From the IMG/VR virus record IMGVR_UViG_3300010233_000180, positions 1-30,052 of that record: 30,052 nt of DNA. One strand, 5' to 3'. The stretch comes from a virus. Both the position numbers and the translations under genes were made by a program. The notes under the pieces are model-generated. The model made no database searches. It saw nothing but the letters and a program-made list of their open reading frames with translations, and was not told the DNA's origin. Positions within the stretch are counted from its first letter, which is position 1. Every line of letters starts with the position of its first letter. Shown here piece by piece: positions 6,828-14,709 of the stretch.

Positions 6828-7198
6828 TCCTTCGGTTTCCTTCCCGGCAGCCATGACAACGCCCAATTCACAACTGCCATGGGGTTGGCGCTGGCAAGCT
6901 GTGCAAGCTGGACTATAAACGCAAGGATGTAATTGGCGAGGAAGCCGCCAAGGCCGACAAGGCCGTGTGTCATACCGTCCTTGATGCCGTATGCATCGCA
7001 AACAGAACCAATCATGTAGCCGACGAAGAAGGCGAGCACCGTACAGCGTATAAATCCCCAGAAGGTACGCATATCCTTGCTCACGATAGCCGCGCATGCC
7101 CCTGCCATGGCACTTACACCAAGAGCATTGAGGAATAAATCCACTTTATGCTGGTCAACATTTATGTGGGGAAGTACGGATATTGGCTCGTCATTCAT
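6824..7198 (-). CDS. Holin-like membrane protein (124 aa)
   Basis: Three hydrophobic segments, about residues 20-40, 47-66 and 79-101, follow a polar N-terminus (MNDEPISVLP) and precede a charged tail (PGRKPKE), the layout of a class I-type holin. Holins accumulate in the inner membrane and open it at a set time so that the endolysin reaches the wall. Position directly before a signal-less transglycosylase, with ATGA overlaps on both sides, supports the role. The specific holin family is not certain. Confidence 0.82.
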   Translation of the reverse strand: MNDEPISVLPHINVDQHKVDLFLNALGVSAMAGACAAIVSKDMRTFWGFIRCTVLAFFVGYMIGSVCDAYGIKDGMTHGLVGLGGFLANYILAFIVQLAQLASANPMAVVNWALSWLPGRKPKE

Positions 7199-7530
7199 GC
7201 GGCCTCCCTTATCTCTCCATAAAGTGTTGCCCGGCGTTCCTTATTCTTGAAGTGGATGGCATCACGGCCAAACGCCAGATAAAAGAGGATATGGTCAAGA
7301 TTCTTCGCCATTATCAGCAGTCCGACAGTCGTAAGAATCTCCGCATTCTTCGGGTTCATAAGCTCGTCGGGATGGCACCAGATAATCCCGAGGAAGGAGA
7401 TATCTACAGTGAAGCAGAGTGCCACGGCAGCGAACTTAAGGGCAAATCGCTTCCATTCCCCAAGGGCAATGACAGTCGCCCCGGTGATTGCGGAAAATAC
7501 CGCCGACGCTATGATGAAATACTGGATCAT
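7195..7530 (-). CDS. Second small membrane protein of the lysis cassette (111 aa)
   Basis: About three membrane segments are visible (roughly 3-22, 30-51 and 64-84), followed by a charged C-terminal region (FKNKERRATLYGEIREAA). ATG 7530 has a near-perfect AAGGAGG five bases upstream and overlaps the preceding stop by ATGA. A longer in-frame start at 7575 lies within the previous gene without such a site. Placed before the holin-like gene, it may be an antiholin, a second holin or an unrelated membrane helper. No diagnostic motif separates these options. Confidence 0.75.
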   Translation of the reverse strand: MIQYFIIASAVFSAITGATVIALGEWKRFALKFAAVALCFTVDISFLGIIWCHPDELMNPKNAEILTTVGLLIMAKNLDHILFYLAFGRDAIHFKNKERRATLYGEIREAA

Positions 7531-9926
7531 GCAGCCTCCTTGACAGGTTTCTTCGTGTTGCCGTTCTTCAGCCAATCCTTGAATTCAGCCATCGACATGC
7601 GTGTTACCTTGCCAATACGCTGATGCCCCTTACCATCCGAGAATCCAGCCTTGTAAGTGGAAACAGCTTCATCTCTTGATGCGAACCCGAGCATGCATTT
7701 GGCCTCGTCGTATGCCTTATTATGCAGGTGATGCTGATCAATAATATATACGCGATTGCTCTTTTCATGAGGCCCAATATAGCAATCTACGTGTTCTTTG
7801 TCTGCAGCCGTCGTGCCACGGATGTAGCCATAGTCAGCAGGAGAAATATTCTCCCATCCCTTACCGCGTCGTATCTCGCCCTTCTTTGTCTCGATACTTA
7901 TATCAAGACCCTGAAACTTAATATGTTGTTTAGGATAATTACCAGCGGCAATTTGTGCTTCTGAAGGTATAGCGCCGCCCTTGGCATAGCCATTTTTCTT
8001 CAGAAAATCGTCATATTCAGGACCAGAAAGGTTTTTAAGTGTATCCTCCGCAGCTTTGCGTTCGGGAGATTTGTACTCCTGACCTTCAGTAGTCGCCAGC
8101 GGCCTGCTTTTATTCTCCCGCATGAAGTCACGCTGCCACTGCCCACTGCCAGTCATAGGCTCCCGCGTGTCACCATAGGCTGCAGCCGGTTGCGCTTCAC
8201 CTGGAGCCACAGAGGGCCATGCCTGTCGGCTTTGCACACCAGAATTATATTCTTCCGGTGTCTGAGGCCGCGTATTGCCAGCCCAATCCGATACCATTGG
8301 TCTTTCAGGGGCGGGAAGCGCTTGTGTGGTGTAGGGTAACATCTTCTGTGCGGTGGACGCGCTATAACGTGTACCAGCGTTCATACCCTGCCGCGCCAGC
8401 TTCTCATCCAAATGATTCTCATATGCTTCATTTGCCGCCTGCTTCCACTGCTCCATACGGTCGGTGATATGCGTTGCGGCGTCGGGGTCCCAGCCTTCTA
8501 TTGCAGCCTTTGTAGGCAGGGAATCCATGATATTCGACAGGCTCCATCCGTAATTCCCGCGCGAAGCGTAAAGCGCTGCCTTGACTATTTTCTTCACGCC
8601 AGACGGGACAGCGGAATTCTTGGCAATATCAGTCAGAAACTGACCCTGTAATTCCTTGGGTACAAACGCCATCATCTTCTGAAGTTCCGCCTCATTCTTT
8701 ACAGCGGAAAGGGACGATATCTGGTTTATGGTGTCACCCATCAAATCTCCGGGATTATTATCCTTCCCCATGTTAATCTGAAAATCCTTCTGACTCTTTG
8801 GCGACCACTTGCCTGTAAATGCGGTATCATCCTGAGTGGATTTCATTATGTTGTAATGCGCATCGTCAGCCGTATTTATAAGAGTTCCCCAGTTCGGAAA
8901 TTCCTCCTTTGCCGTATTCACGGCGCTATTTACCGGCTGCTGTATAGCCCCATACACTTCACCCTCCGGCGACTTCGGATTCTCACGGAATGCATCGTCC
9001 ACTTGGTCTTTAAGCTTATTAAGGCGTGTCGGGGTAATTGTCCCATCGTCGTTGAACATATCACGCCAGCTATCAAGTTTACGGACCAAGGGTGTGCCGT
9101 CATAAGCCGGATCGGAACTATATTTTGAATGAAGCGCATCAAGCTGCGCTCTGGTATCTGCGGCGTTGAAAGTATGGTCGTTGCCAACTTCATCCGCCAT
9201 CGAATATATGCCGTTCTTTGTCGCCCGAGCGTCCTGAATATTCTGGACGATGCCGCTTGCGTACATTCCACTCTTTACCTTTGAAATCTGCTGTGGAGTC
9301 ATGGCCGCAATCTGATCGGCGCTTATACCGCTATCATCAAGCATCGCCTGCGTTGACGGCAATACGCCAGTCTTTCTGGCGGTGCGCAGGGCAGTATTAT
9401 ATGCAACATCGGAAGATGCGGCATTCAATCCGGATTTAGCTACGTCGCCAGCCATCCCAAGAACAGATTCAACCGGAAGAATTTTAAGGATAGCTTCGGC
9501 ATCGCCTGCAGCCTCGGGGTGAGCCTTCGCAATATCACTTACAGTATTCTCTGCCTCCATTCCTGCATTGCCAAGAGCGCGGAACTGGGGCTTAGTATCA
9601 AGATAGTCAGCAACCGATTGTGCGCCACTCTTGGCCGCGCCGCTTACAGCATCAGCCGCATCCTTCGCATAATCATATCCTGGAATTTTCTTTACCAGAT
9701 TGCCAGCGGCATCCCACGCTGCGCCAGCCTCATTACCCATTGTCTGCAGGGCGGCGGATGGTCCGCTTATCTTGCCAGCCGCAAAGTTGGCAGCTACGCC
9801 CTGTTCATTCTCAAGATTCGGGCTTGGCTCCGGCGCAAGACCGAGCGCCGATGACATCATGTCCGCAGTAGCCTCATCGGGAAAATTGTGAATAGAGCCA
9901 TCAGGCATTGTTACAGTCTGGGTCAT
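7527..9926 (-). CDS. Large ejection-type virion protein with C-terminal pyrophosphatase-like domain (799 aa)
   Basis: The N-terminus (MTQTVTMPDGSIHNFPDEAT) is a short module common at the start of phage virion proteins. A long Ala-rich, probably helical body follows (about 40-640), with a proline-rich linker near 560-620. A YAKGGAI motif at about 647 leads into a compact C-terminal domain, about 662-795, with DYGYIRGT, ADKEHVDCYIGP, VYIIDQ and MSMAEFKDWLKNG. This resembles the inorganic-pyrophosphatase-like (InPase) domain described in phage polyvalent proteins. Size, position and composition suggest an internal protein ejected with the DNA, like T7 gp16 or P22 gp16/gp20. The start overlaps the previous stop by ATGA, and its own stop overlaps the membrane-protein gene. 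Confidence 0.85.
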   Translation of the reverse strand: MTQTVTMPDGSIHNFPDEATADMMSSALGLAPEPSPNLENEQGVAANFAAGKISGPSAALQTMGNEAGAAWDAAGNLVKKIPGYDYAKDAADAVSGAAKSGAQSVADYLDTKPQFRALGNAGMEAENTVSDIAKAHPEAAGDAEAILKILPVESVLGMAGDVAKSGLNAASSDVAYNTALRTARKTGVLPSTQAMLDDSGISADQIAAMTPQQISKVKSGMYASGIVQNIQDARATKNGIYSMADEVGNDHTFNAADTRAQLDALHSKYSSDPAYDGTPLVRKLDSWRDMFNDDGTITPTRLNKLKDQVDDAFRENPKSPEGEVYGAIQQPVNSAVNTAKEEFPNWGTLINTADDAHYNIMKSTQDDTAFTGKWSPKSQKDFQINMGKDNNPGDLMGDTINQISSLSAVKNEAELQKMMAFVPKELQGQFLTDIAKNSAVPSGVKKIVKAALYASRGNYGWSLSNIMDSLPTKAAIEGWDPDAATHITDRMEQWKQAANEAYENHLDEKLARQGMNAGTRYSASTAQKMLPYTTQALPAPERPMVSDWAGNTRPQTPEEYNSGVQSRQAWPSVAPGEAQPAAAYGDTREPMTGSGQWQRDFMRENKSRPLATTEGQEYKSPERKAAEDTLKNLSGPEYDDFLKKNGYAKGGAIPSEAQIAAGNYPKQHIKFQGLDISIETKKGEIRRGKGWENISPADYGYIRGTTAADKEHVDCYIGPHEKSNRVYIIDQHHLHNKAYDEAKCMLGFASRDEAVSTYKAGFSDGKGHQRIGKVTRMSMAEFKDWLKNGNTKKPVKEAA

Positions 9927-12661
9927 GGGGCCTGCACCAGTTTCCCATCTTTTATGACCCAGTTTGTCACCTTCGGGGTTGCAGAATCCTCCGCAGGCTG
10001 CGTGAGTTCTGCCTGCGCCTTATGACCAAGGATATGGGTCTGGAAGTCATTGCGCCCTGTAGCGCTTTCATACTTCTGCTGCAGTCCCTGCATCTGTCCG
10101 TTCATCAGACTCTTGTAAGTCTGTATGACGCCCTTTAAGAGCGCTGGGCTATTGGCCTTGTTCAACTGCGCCTGTGCCGCTTCACGGTCAGTGACGCCAC
10201 CGCCCGAGCCGATGACCGCCTTTACCACCTCATTTGCCACAATCTGCTTTGCGGCATCAAAGTTTGTCGGCGCTGTGGAAAGGCCAAGCTGCGTCTTGGC
10301 TACATTTCCTATCGCATTGACAGCTTTCGTATCTCCATTACCAAGCGCATCCACAAGGCCGCTAAGGGTATCCAGATGCGGAATAGCCACATCTAGCGAT
10401 TTAACGATATTGCTGGACGGCCCCTTGGCAAAATCGAGATAGGTTGGATAGGCCGCAGCGGTGATACCCGGATTTATCTGGCGCGCAAGAGTCGTTGCCA
10501 TGCTATATACCGGACTCTTCGCCGCGACATATACGGTCGGCCACGGCTCCTCGCCGGAAGCAATCATCTCCGCATGCGTTGCGACTGCAGGCGGAAATTT
10601 TCCTACTGCTGCATCTATATTTTCAGACGATGTATAGGGCGAAAGAAGTTTGCTATTCACGCGCTCGCCAACAGAGCCGCCACCGACAGCGGGAATCGTT
10701 GGTCCATATGTACCGCCTGCAGGCGCAGGAGAAGCGGTTGGCGTTGCGCCAGCGCCTCCGGTCGGACTCATATAATCCGGCAGTCCGGTAAGTGGCTGAA
10801 TCTTTGAGGAACCCGGTGTGGCCCACCCAATGTCATTACCCATGATATCCTTGACCATGACAGGTTTGTGTAACTCCTGACCTTTTATACCGAGTTCACC
10901 CTGCTGATTTTTATCTGTATTGAAGTCCCGCAATTTCTCCTCGCCAAGCTTATCCTTCTCCATCTGCGCTTCATCCATCAGCTTCTGCGCATTCTGATGG
11001 AAGGTGCCCTCTTCATAATTCTGCTTCTCAGCCTGCACCTGCTGATTGGTATAATTATTCAGACCGATGAGCGCACCCTGTCCAATGTCCACCAAGGGAT
11101 TGCGCGAACGACCAGCCAGCGTACCGGCAACACCCGCTGCAACCGCAAGCCATGGATTCGCCTCATGCGTGGTCGGCATATCAGACGTATATCCGGCATT
11201 GATAGGATGATCCGGAGCATTGACCGGAGGCGTTGGAGGTGGCGGAGTGATTCCGCCATAAGGTTCCTGACCATTTATAGCAGCCAAGCCAGCCGCAGCT
11301 TGCATATCTTGTGGGGAATCTCCAACATTCCAATCGCTATCTATAGGAGGAGCGCTATTAACTTGTGTAGCTCCGCCATCATCAAAGTGCTGCACAATAC
11401 CACCGCGTTTCATAGTCGGAAAGCTGGGGATAGTCATGGCCGCAGTATTGCCAGTGCCATAGGACTGCCCCTGCTGCATCTGCTGCAGTCTGAGCCGTTG
11501 CGGTATTTGCTGGACATGCTGCACTATACCTTGCGAGGCGTTTATCTCCGGAGTGCCGCCTTGTCCATCCGTAGCCCCACCGGAATCATGATGAACAGGA
11601 CTCCCGTAAATTGACTCAAGGTCTGCCTGACTTGCGGCGTCCATACCAGCTATGGCACCGCCTGTATATGGTGCACCGGAATTAAGTCCACCGCTCGCCG
11701 CAAACTCAGCGTATGTCGGGGCGACGTGAGCACCGCCTGACGGGCCGGAGGATATAGAAGCCGGAGCCGCAGGTTGAGGTGCGACAACGCCAAAGGTATT
11801 GCCGTTTGGCGGGTCTATGGCATTTGGATTGGCTGAATTATAAGCCCACGGCACGCCACGCGAGTTGCCATTCTTATCGTATCCAGCCGCGACACCCGGA
11901 GTCTTGGAACCGCCTGCCGCATATCGCGTAATACCACCGCCGCGCTGCAGTCCGAATAGCCCCTGACTTGGTGCAGTCGTAGAACTGGTGCTTGTTCCAC
12001 CCTCGTTGCTGCCGATGCCCTCTGCGATATTCCCAAGCCATCCTGTTGTCTGGAAGGGATACGCCTGTTGCTGCAGGAATTGCTCATACGGCACATTAAG
12101 TTCAGACTGTGCCTGCTGCTGCTGCAACTGACCTGCGGTAAGCTGCGCATTGGCTCCGGTAAGCGTATTGTTAAACGTATTTTCCTGCTGTGTATTTGCT
12201 TCCTGAAGCGCCTGAGAATAGCCCTGATTGGCAATACCGGCATTCGTGGCATTGTTGGCATAAGCCTGCTGGCCTCCGAGGATTCCTTGCGCCACGCCTG
12301 CGCGGTCGCCGCCCCATGCGCCTGCTGATATAGCGTTGCCCTCAAGCTGTTGCTGCTGCTGGGCATCCTGATTGTTCTCAGCCGCTATCGTGGTATTCAG
12401 CACATCCTTTGTATAAGGACTCTCGTATCCCTGTATCTGACTCGCCGTGACAGGGCCAGTCATGCCCTGCATGTTATTGATGGTATTGTACGCGGAAGTT
12501 TCGGCAGGCGTCTGACCAGCGACGACCGGCCCATGATATTGATTCAGCGGCGCACCGGCAACCTGATTGGCCTGCGCGACAACCTTATTGTACTCCGCTA
12601 AAACGTCTGGAGGTACAGTTGTTGAGGTATTTGAGGTAGTTGTGCCCCCCCCTCCCGACAT
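9923..12661 (-). CDS. Large Gln/Gly/Ala-rich internal virion protein (912 aa)
   Basis: The N-terminal third resembles a widespread podovirus-type virion protein: VAGQTPAETSAYNTINNMQG, YESPYTKDVLNTT, a Gln-rich helical stretch (QQQQQ), and ISAGAWGGDRAGVAQG. The middle is low-complexity Pro/Gly/Ser sequence with recurrent di-glycine motifs (QRGGGITRYAAGGSK at 239-253, MKRGGIVQHFDDGGAT at 417-432). The C-terminal third (about 690-880) is a more regular helical region. It probably sits inside the capsid or tail and enters the cell with the genome, but no enzymatic motif is visible. AAAGGA precedes the ATG by nine bases. I have not assigned it to a named T7 or P22 ejection protein. Confidence 0.82.
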   Translation of the reverse strand: MSGGGGTTTSNTSTTVPPDVLAEYNKVVAQANQVAGAPLNQYHGPVVAGQTPAETSAYNTINNMQGMTGPVTASQIQGYESPYTKDVLNTTIAAENNQDAQQQQQLEGNAISAGAWGGDRAGVAQGILGGQQAYANNATNAGIANQGYSQALQEANTQQENTFNNTLTGANAQLTAGQLQQQQAQSELNVPYEQFLQQQAYPFQTTGWLGNIAEGIGSNEGGTSTSSTTAPSQGLFGLQRGGGITRYAAGGSKTPGVAAGYDKNGNSRGVPWAYNSANPNAIDPPNGNTFGVVAPQPAAPASISSGPSGGAHVAPTYAEFAASGGLNSGAPYTGGAIAGMDAASQADLESIYGSPVHHDSGGATDGQGGTPEINASQGIVQHVQQIPQRLRLQQMQQGQSYGTGNTAAMTIPSFPTMKRGGIVQHFDDGGATQVNSAPPIDSDWNVGDSPQDMQAAAGLAAINGQEPYGGITPPPPTPPVNAPDHPINAGYTSDMPTTHEANPWLAVAAGVAGTLAGRSRNPLVDIGQGALIGLNNYTNQQVQAEKQNYEEGTFHQNAQKLMDEAQMEKDKLGEEKLRDFNTDKNQQGELGIKGQELHKPVMVKDIMGNDIGWATPGSSKIQPLTGLPDYMSPTGGAGATPTASPAPAGGTYGPTIPAVGGGSVGERVNSKLLSPYTSSENIDAAVGKFPPAVATHAEMIASGEEPWPTVYVAAKSPVYSMATTLARQINPGITAAAYPTYLDFAKGPSSNIVKSLDVAIPHLDTLSGLVDALGNGDTKAVNAIGNVAKTQLGLSTAPTNFDAAKQIVANEVVKAVIGSGGGVTDREAAQAQLNKANSPALLKGVIQTYKSLMNGQMQGLQQKYESATGRNDFQTHILGHKAQAELTQPAEDSATPKVTNWVIKDGKLVQAP

Positions 12662-12673
12662 GATGAAAATCCT

Positions 12674-12868
12674 TTACAATATCACAGGGTTGTATATTAT
12701 TAACGAGGCATTATCGCGTTGACGCGCAATAACACCTCTAACCATTATGCAATAGGACTGCACATGGCTGAAGAAATTATAGTGCCGATTAAGAGGAAAT
12801 GGAAACAATACCCCTCTCAAACAGAAAATCATAGAAAAAGCAACAAACACGAATGCGACTAAAATCAT
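12674..12868 (-). CDS. Doubtful small hydrophobic protein (64 aa)
   Basis: The ATG overlaps the GNAT gene stop (ATGA) and has a purine-rich AAGGGGG upstream, as real genes of this operon do. The first 25 residues are strongly hydrophobic (ILVAFVFVAFSMIFCL), enough for a membrane span or signal anchor. The second half looks less like protein and contains an imperfect hairpin (12705-12738). It may be a short membrane protein, a decayed gene or mostly noncoding leader for the 912-residue protein gene. Confidence 0.42.
   Translation of the reverse strand: MILVAFVFVAFSMIFCLRGVLFPFPLNRHYNFFSHVQSYCIMVRGVIARQRDNASLIIYNPVIL
12705..12738 (-). other. Imperfect hairpin before the 912-aa virion protein gene
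   Basis: GAGG (12705-12708) pairs with CCTC (12735-12738), TTAT (12711-12714) with ATAA, and GCG with CGC around a TTGA loop, with small internal loops between the helices. It lies about 45 bases upstream of the 912-residue gene in its direction of transcription. No T-run follows on the minus strand, so a terminator is unlikely. A processing or pausing element is possible. Confidence 0.3.
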
Positions 12869-13395
12869 GTCGCCCCCTTGCTGATAGCAGGGCCGCCTGC
12901 AAGATGCATGTTATGAACAAAGAGCGCCCCGACCTGCGTCATCTTGCGACGATACAATTCTATCTTGGCATTCAGCCGCTCGGTCGTATAAATCTGCATG
13001 CCAAACGGGCGCTGCGTTGAATCGGAAATCCATTTACCGAATTTGATGAGGTCGTTGGCATAGCTGGACTTGCGGTAATCCGGACGCACATTGTTCCAGA
13101 GTTCGTATAATACCCAGTCGTCGCTATACCATGGCTGCGTGTATTCCGCCGCCATGCTGGCTGCTATCTTTCCAGACCCGTCAGGTGCGTCGATGATACC
13201 AATCATCACCAGATGCACAATGCCGCCAGCATCATTCTTCGGCGGGTTGATAGCGTGGTCTATGACCTTCCTCACCTTCTCGTCGCTCCATGTGAACATG
13301 GCGCTCTCGTCATGGCCCTCGCGTGCGAATGCAAGCAACTTACTGCGGTCGCCTTCATTGCAGAATCGGATATGGGGGAATGGATTTTCTATCAT
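12865..13395 (-). CDS. GNAT-like acetyltransferase-fold protein in the virion operon (176 aa)
   Basis: The layout suggests a GCN5-related N-acetyltransferase fold: an N-terminal strand-helix (IRFCNEGDRSKLLAFAREG), a central beta hairpin (VHLVMIGIIDAP, GKIAASMAAEY), then WVLYELWNNVRPDYRKSSYANDLIKFGKW in the position of the acetyl-CoA-binding loop and helix. An IYTTERLNAKIELYRRKM segment and final strand GALFVHN follow. The Q/RxxGxxG/A loop is degenerate (RPDYRKSSYA), so catalysis is uncertain. Such GNAT-like proteins recur among podovirus structural genes. It might modify host or virion proteins, or be a structural reuse of the fold. The start overlaps the preceding stop by ATGA with GGAAGAAG upstream. 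Confidence 0.75.
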   Translation of the reverse strand: MIENPFPHIRFCNEGDRSKLLAFAREGHDESAMFTWSDEKVRKVIDHAINPPKNDAGGIVHLVMIGIIDAPDGSGKIAASMAAEYTQPWYSDDWVLYELWNNVRPDYRKSSYANDLIKFGKWISDSTQRPFGMQIYTTERLNAKIELYRRKMTQVGALFVHNMHLAGGPAISKGAT

Positions 13396-14708
13396 TTCTT
13401 CTTCCCCACTCGGCTTCCAACAGGGTTTGGAAGCTTCAACATTTCTTTAGCTATTTTTCTTCTCATCATGACAACCCAATGATCAAGAATGGCATGACCT
13501 TTCTTTAGACTTCCAAATTTTCGGATTATATCTTTGTCATTGATAACGTGCTCCCCGCCAGCAAGAACAACTGGAGCCATATTAGATTTTATATCATCTG
13601 TTTTTCCGCCCTTTGCATACGCGCCAGCGCTGTTAATAAATTGTGAATCAACAGTCGCCGGTCCAGAATCCGGGTTAACAGGATGAGGCGGGGATGTTGG
13701 TGTTGGACCTCTTCCATGTCTGATTGGACGCGCTTGGATGCCGTGCGGCTGCGTGGAGAACATGCGATCGATGACGGCAGAGCCCGCTAAAGTCGAGCCC
13801 TCACCCAATCCGGAAACTACGTCTGCCGGAATAACATAGGAGCCAGTAGGGACATTCGTATTTATGGTGTCCGTGCGTCCCGGACCAGCGCTATTGAGCA
13901 AGCCACTGGTATGGAATGTCTCGCCTACGCTCCCACCATCTGCGCGCTTTGGAGTATCTTTTTTAGGTTCAGGAATGGGATTGCCCTGATCCGGATGAAA
14001 ATATTTCCATAGAGATGCAGCCGGTTGGGCCATATCATGCGCTTTTTGCTGTTCATCAGAAGATAAATTATCCGGGTCAGATACTGCACCTCCATCGGCA
14101 AGTAATGCAAAGGCAGCGCTTAGCCACGCAGGGAGGGAAGATGCTGCGGCAGTCGCTCCTGCATCTTCTGCAATAGCCGAAGCTCCCGCACCTCCGCCGT
14201 TGATTATGGCGCTGAGTCCGGTATCGGCACCTTCAGTATCAATCTGTGATGCGAGAGCGGCATTCTCGGCTGCACTCGCTGGATTCATGGCCGCAGGTAT
14301 CATGCTCGCGGCACCCTTGCCGAACTGGTTATAAAGTCCGGTAATACCATTGGCTGCACTTGTACCTTCGGCAATCTGCTGCATGCTGTCCTGCTGCTTG
14401 GGCGGTCGTGCTGCCTGTCCCTTCGGAGGACCGGGACCGTTCTGGAGTTGCGGCGATGTGATGAAATTCACATCCACGTTCGGAACACCGGATTCAGAGC
14501 CTATGGGCTGAAACATATTCTGGGAAATATTCTCGGCGTTCGTCATGCCACCGCCTGCAAAATGCATGCGTGGTGCTGCGGCCATGCGTGGTGTGGATAT
14601 ACCAAGGTGCGCGCCTGCGATATGGCCTATGTCAGCCGGATGCGGCGCAAGACTGCCTAGCGTTCTGCGTGTTCCAATTACTCCAGTTTGCGGTATTGCT
14701 ATTGGCAT
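13392..14708 (-). CDS. Gly-rich virion protein with repeated di-glycine motifs (438 aa)
   Basis: ATG 14708 is preceded by AGGAAA and starts one base after the fibre gene stop; another start 18 bases earlier would overlap that gene. The N-terminal half is low-complexity and contains HFAGGGM (49-55) and LLADGGAV (202-209); KRADGGSV (254-261) and YAKGGKT (364-370) follow. The C-terminal half has a pattern I associate with uncharacterised phage structural proteins: GRTDTINTNVPTGSYVIPADVV (277-298), GEGSTLAGSAVIDRMF, then VVLAGGEHVI and GHAILDHWVVMMRRKI. No enzyme motif is visible. It may be an ejection-type or tail-associated protein, given its place before the two large internal proteins. Confidence 0.8.
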   Translation of the reverse strand: MPIAIPQTGVIGTRRTLGSLAPHPADIGHIAGAHLGISTPRMAAAPRMHFAGGGMTNAENISQNMFQPIGSESGVPNVDVNFITSPQLQNGPGPPKGQAARPPKQQDSMQQIAEGTSAANGITGLYNQFGKGAASMIPAAMNPASAAENAALASQIDTEGADTGLSAIINGGGAGASAIAEDAGATAAASSLPAWLSAAFALLADGGAVSDPDNLSSDEQQKAHDMAQPAASLWKYFHPDQGNPIPEPKKDTPKRADGGSVGETFHTSGLLNSAGPGRTDTINTNVPTGSYVIPADVVSGLGEGSTLAGSAVIDRMFSTQPHGIQARPIRHGRGPTPTSPPHPVNPDSGPATVDSQFINSAGAYAKGGKTDDIKSNMAPVVLAGGEHVINDKDIIRKFGSLKKGHAILDHWVVMMRRKIAKEMLKLPNPVGSRVGKKK

Positions 14709-14709
14709 A

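Noticed and set aside
6828-7097. N-terminal extension of the endolysin frame
   Set aside because: It runs through the holin gene, is Arg/Cys-rich and unlike protein, and the ATG at 6827 gives a lambda R-sized product.
10997-11614. 205-codon plus-strand frame
   Set aside because: Antisense to the 912-aa virion gene, with shadow-like Arg/Ile/Ser composition and no recognisable domain.
12758-12861. 32-codon plus-strand frame starting MAEEIIVPIK
   Set aside because: Protein-like but very short, without a ribosome binding site or promoter and against the late operon; mentioned only as an ambiguity.
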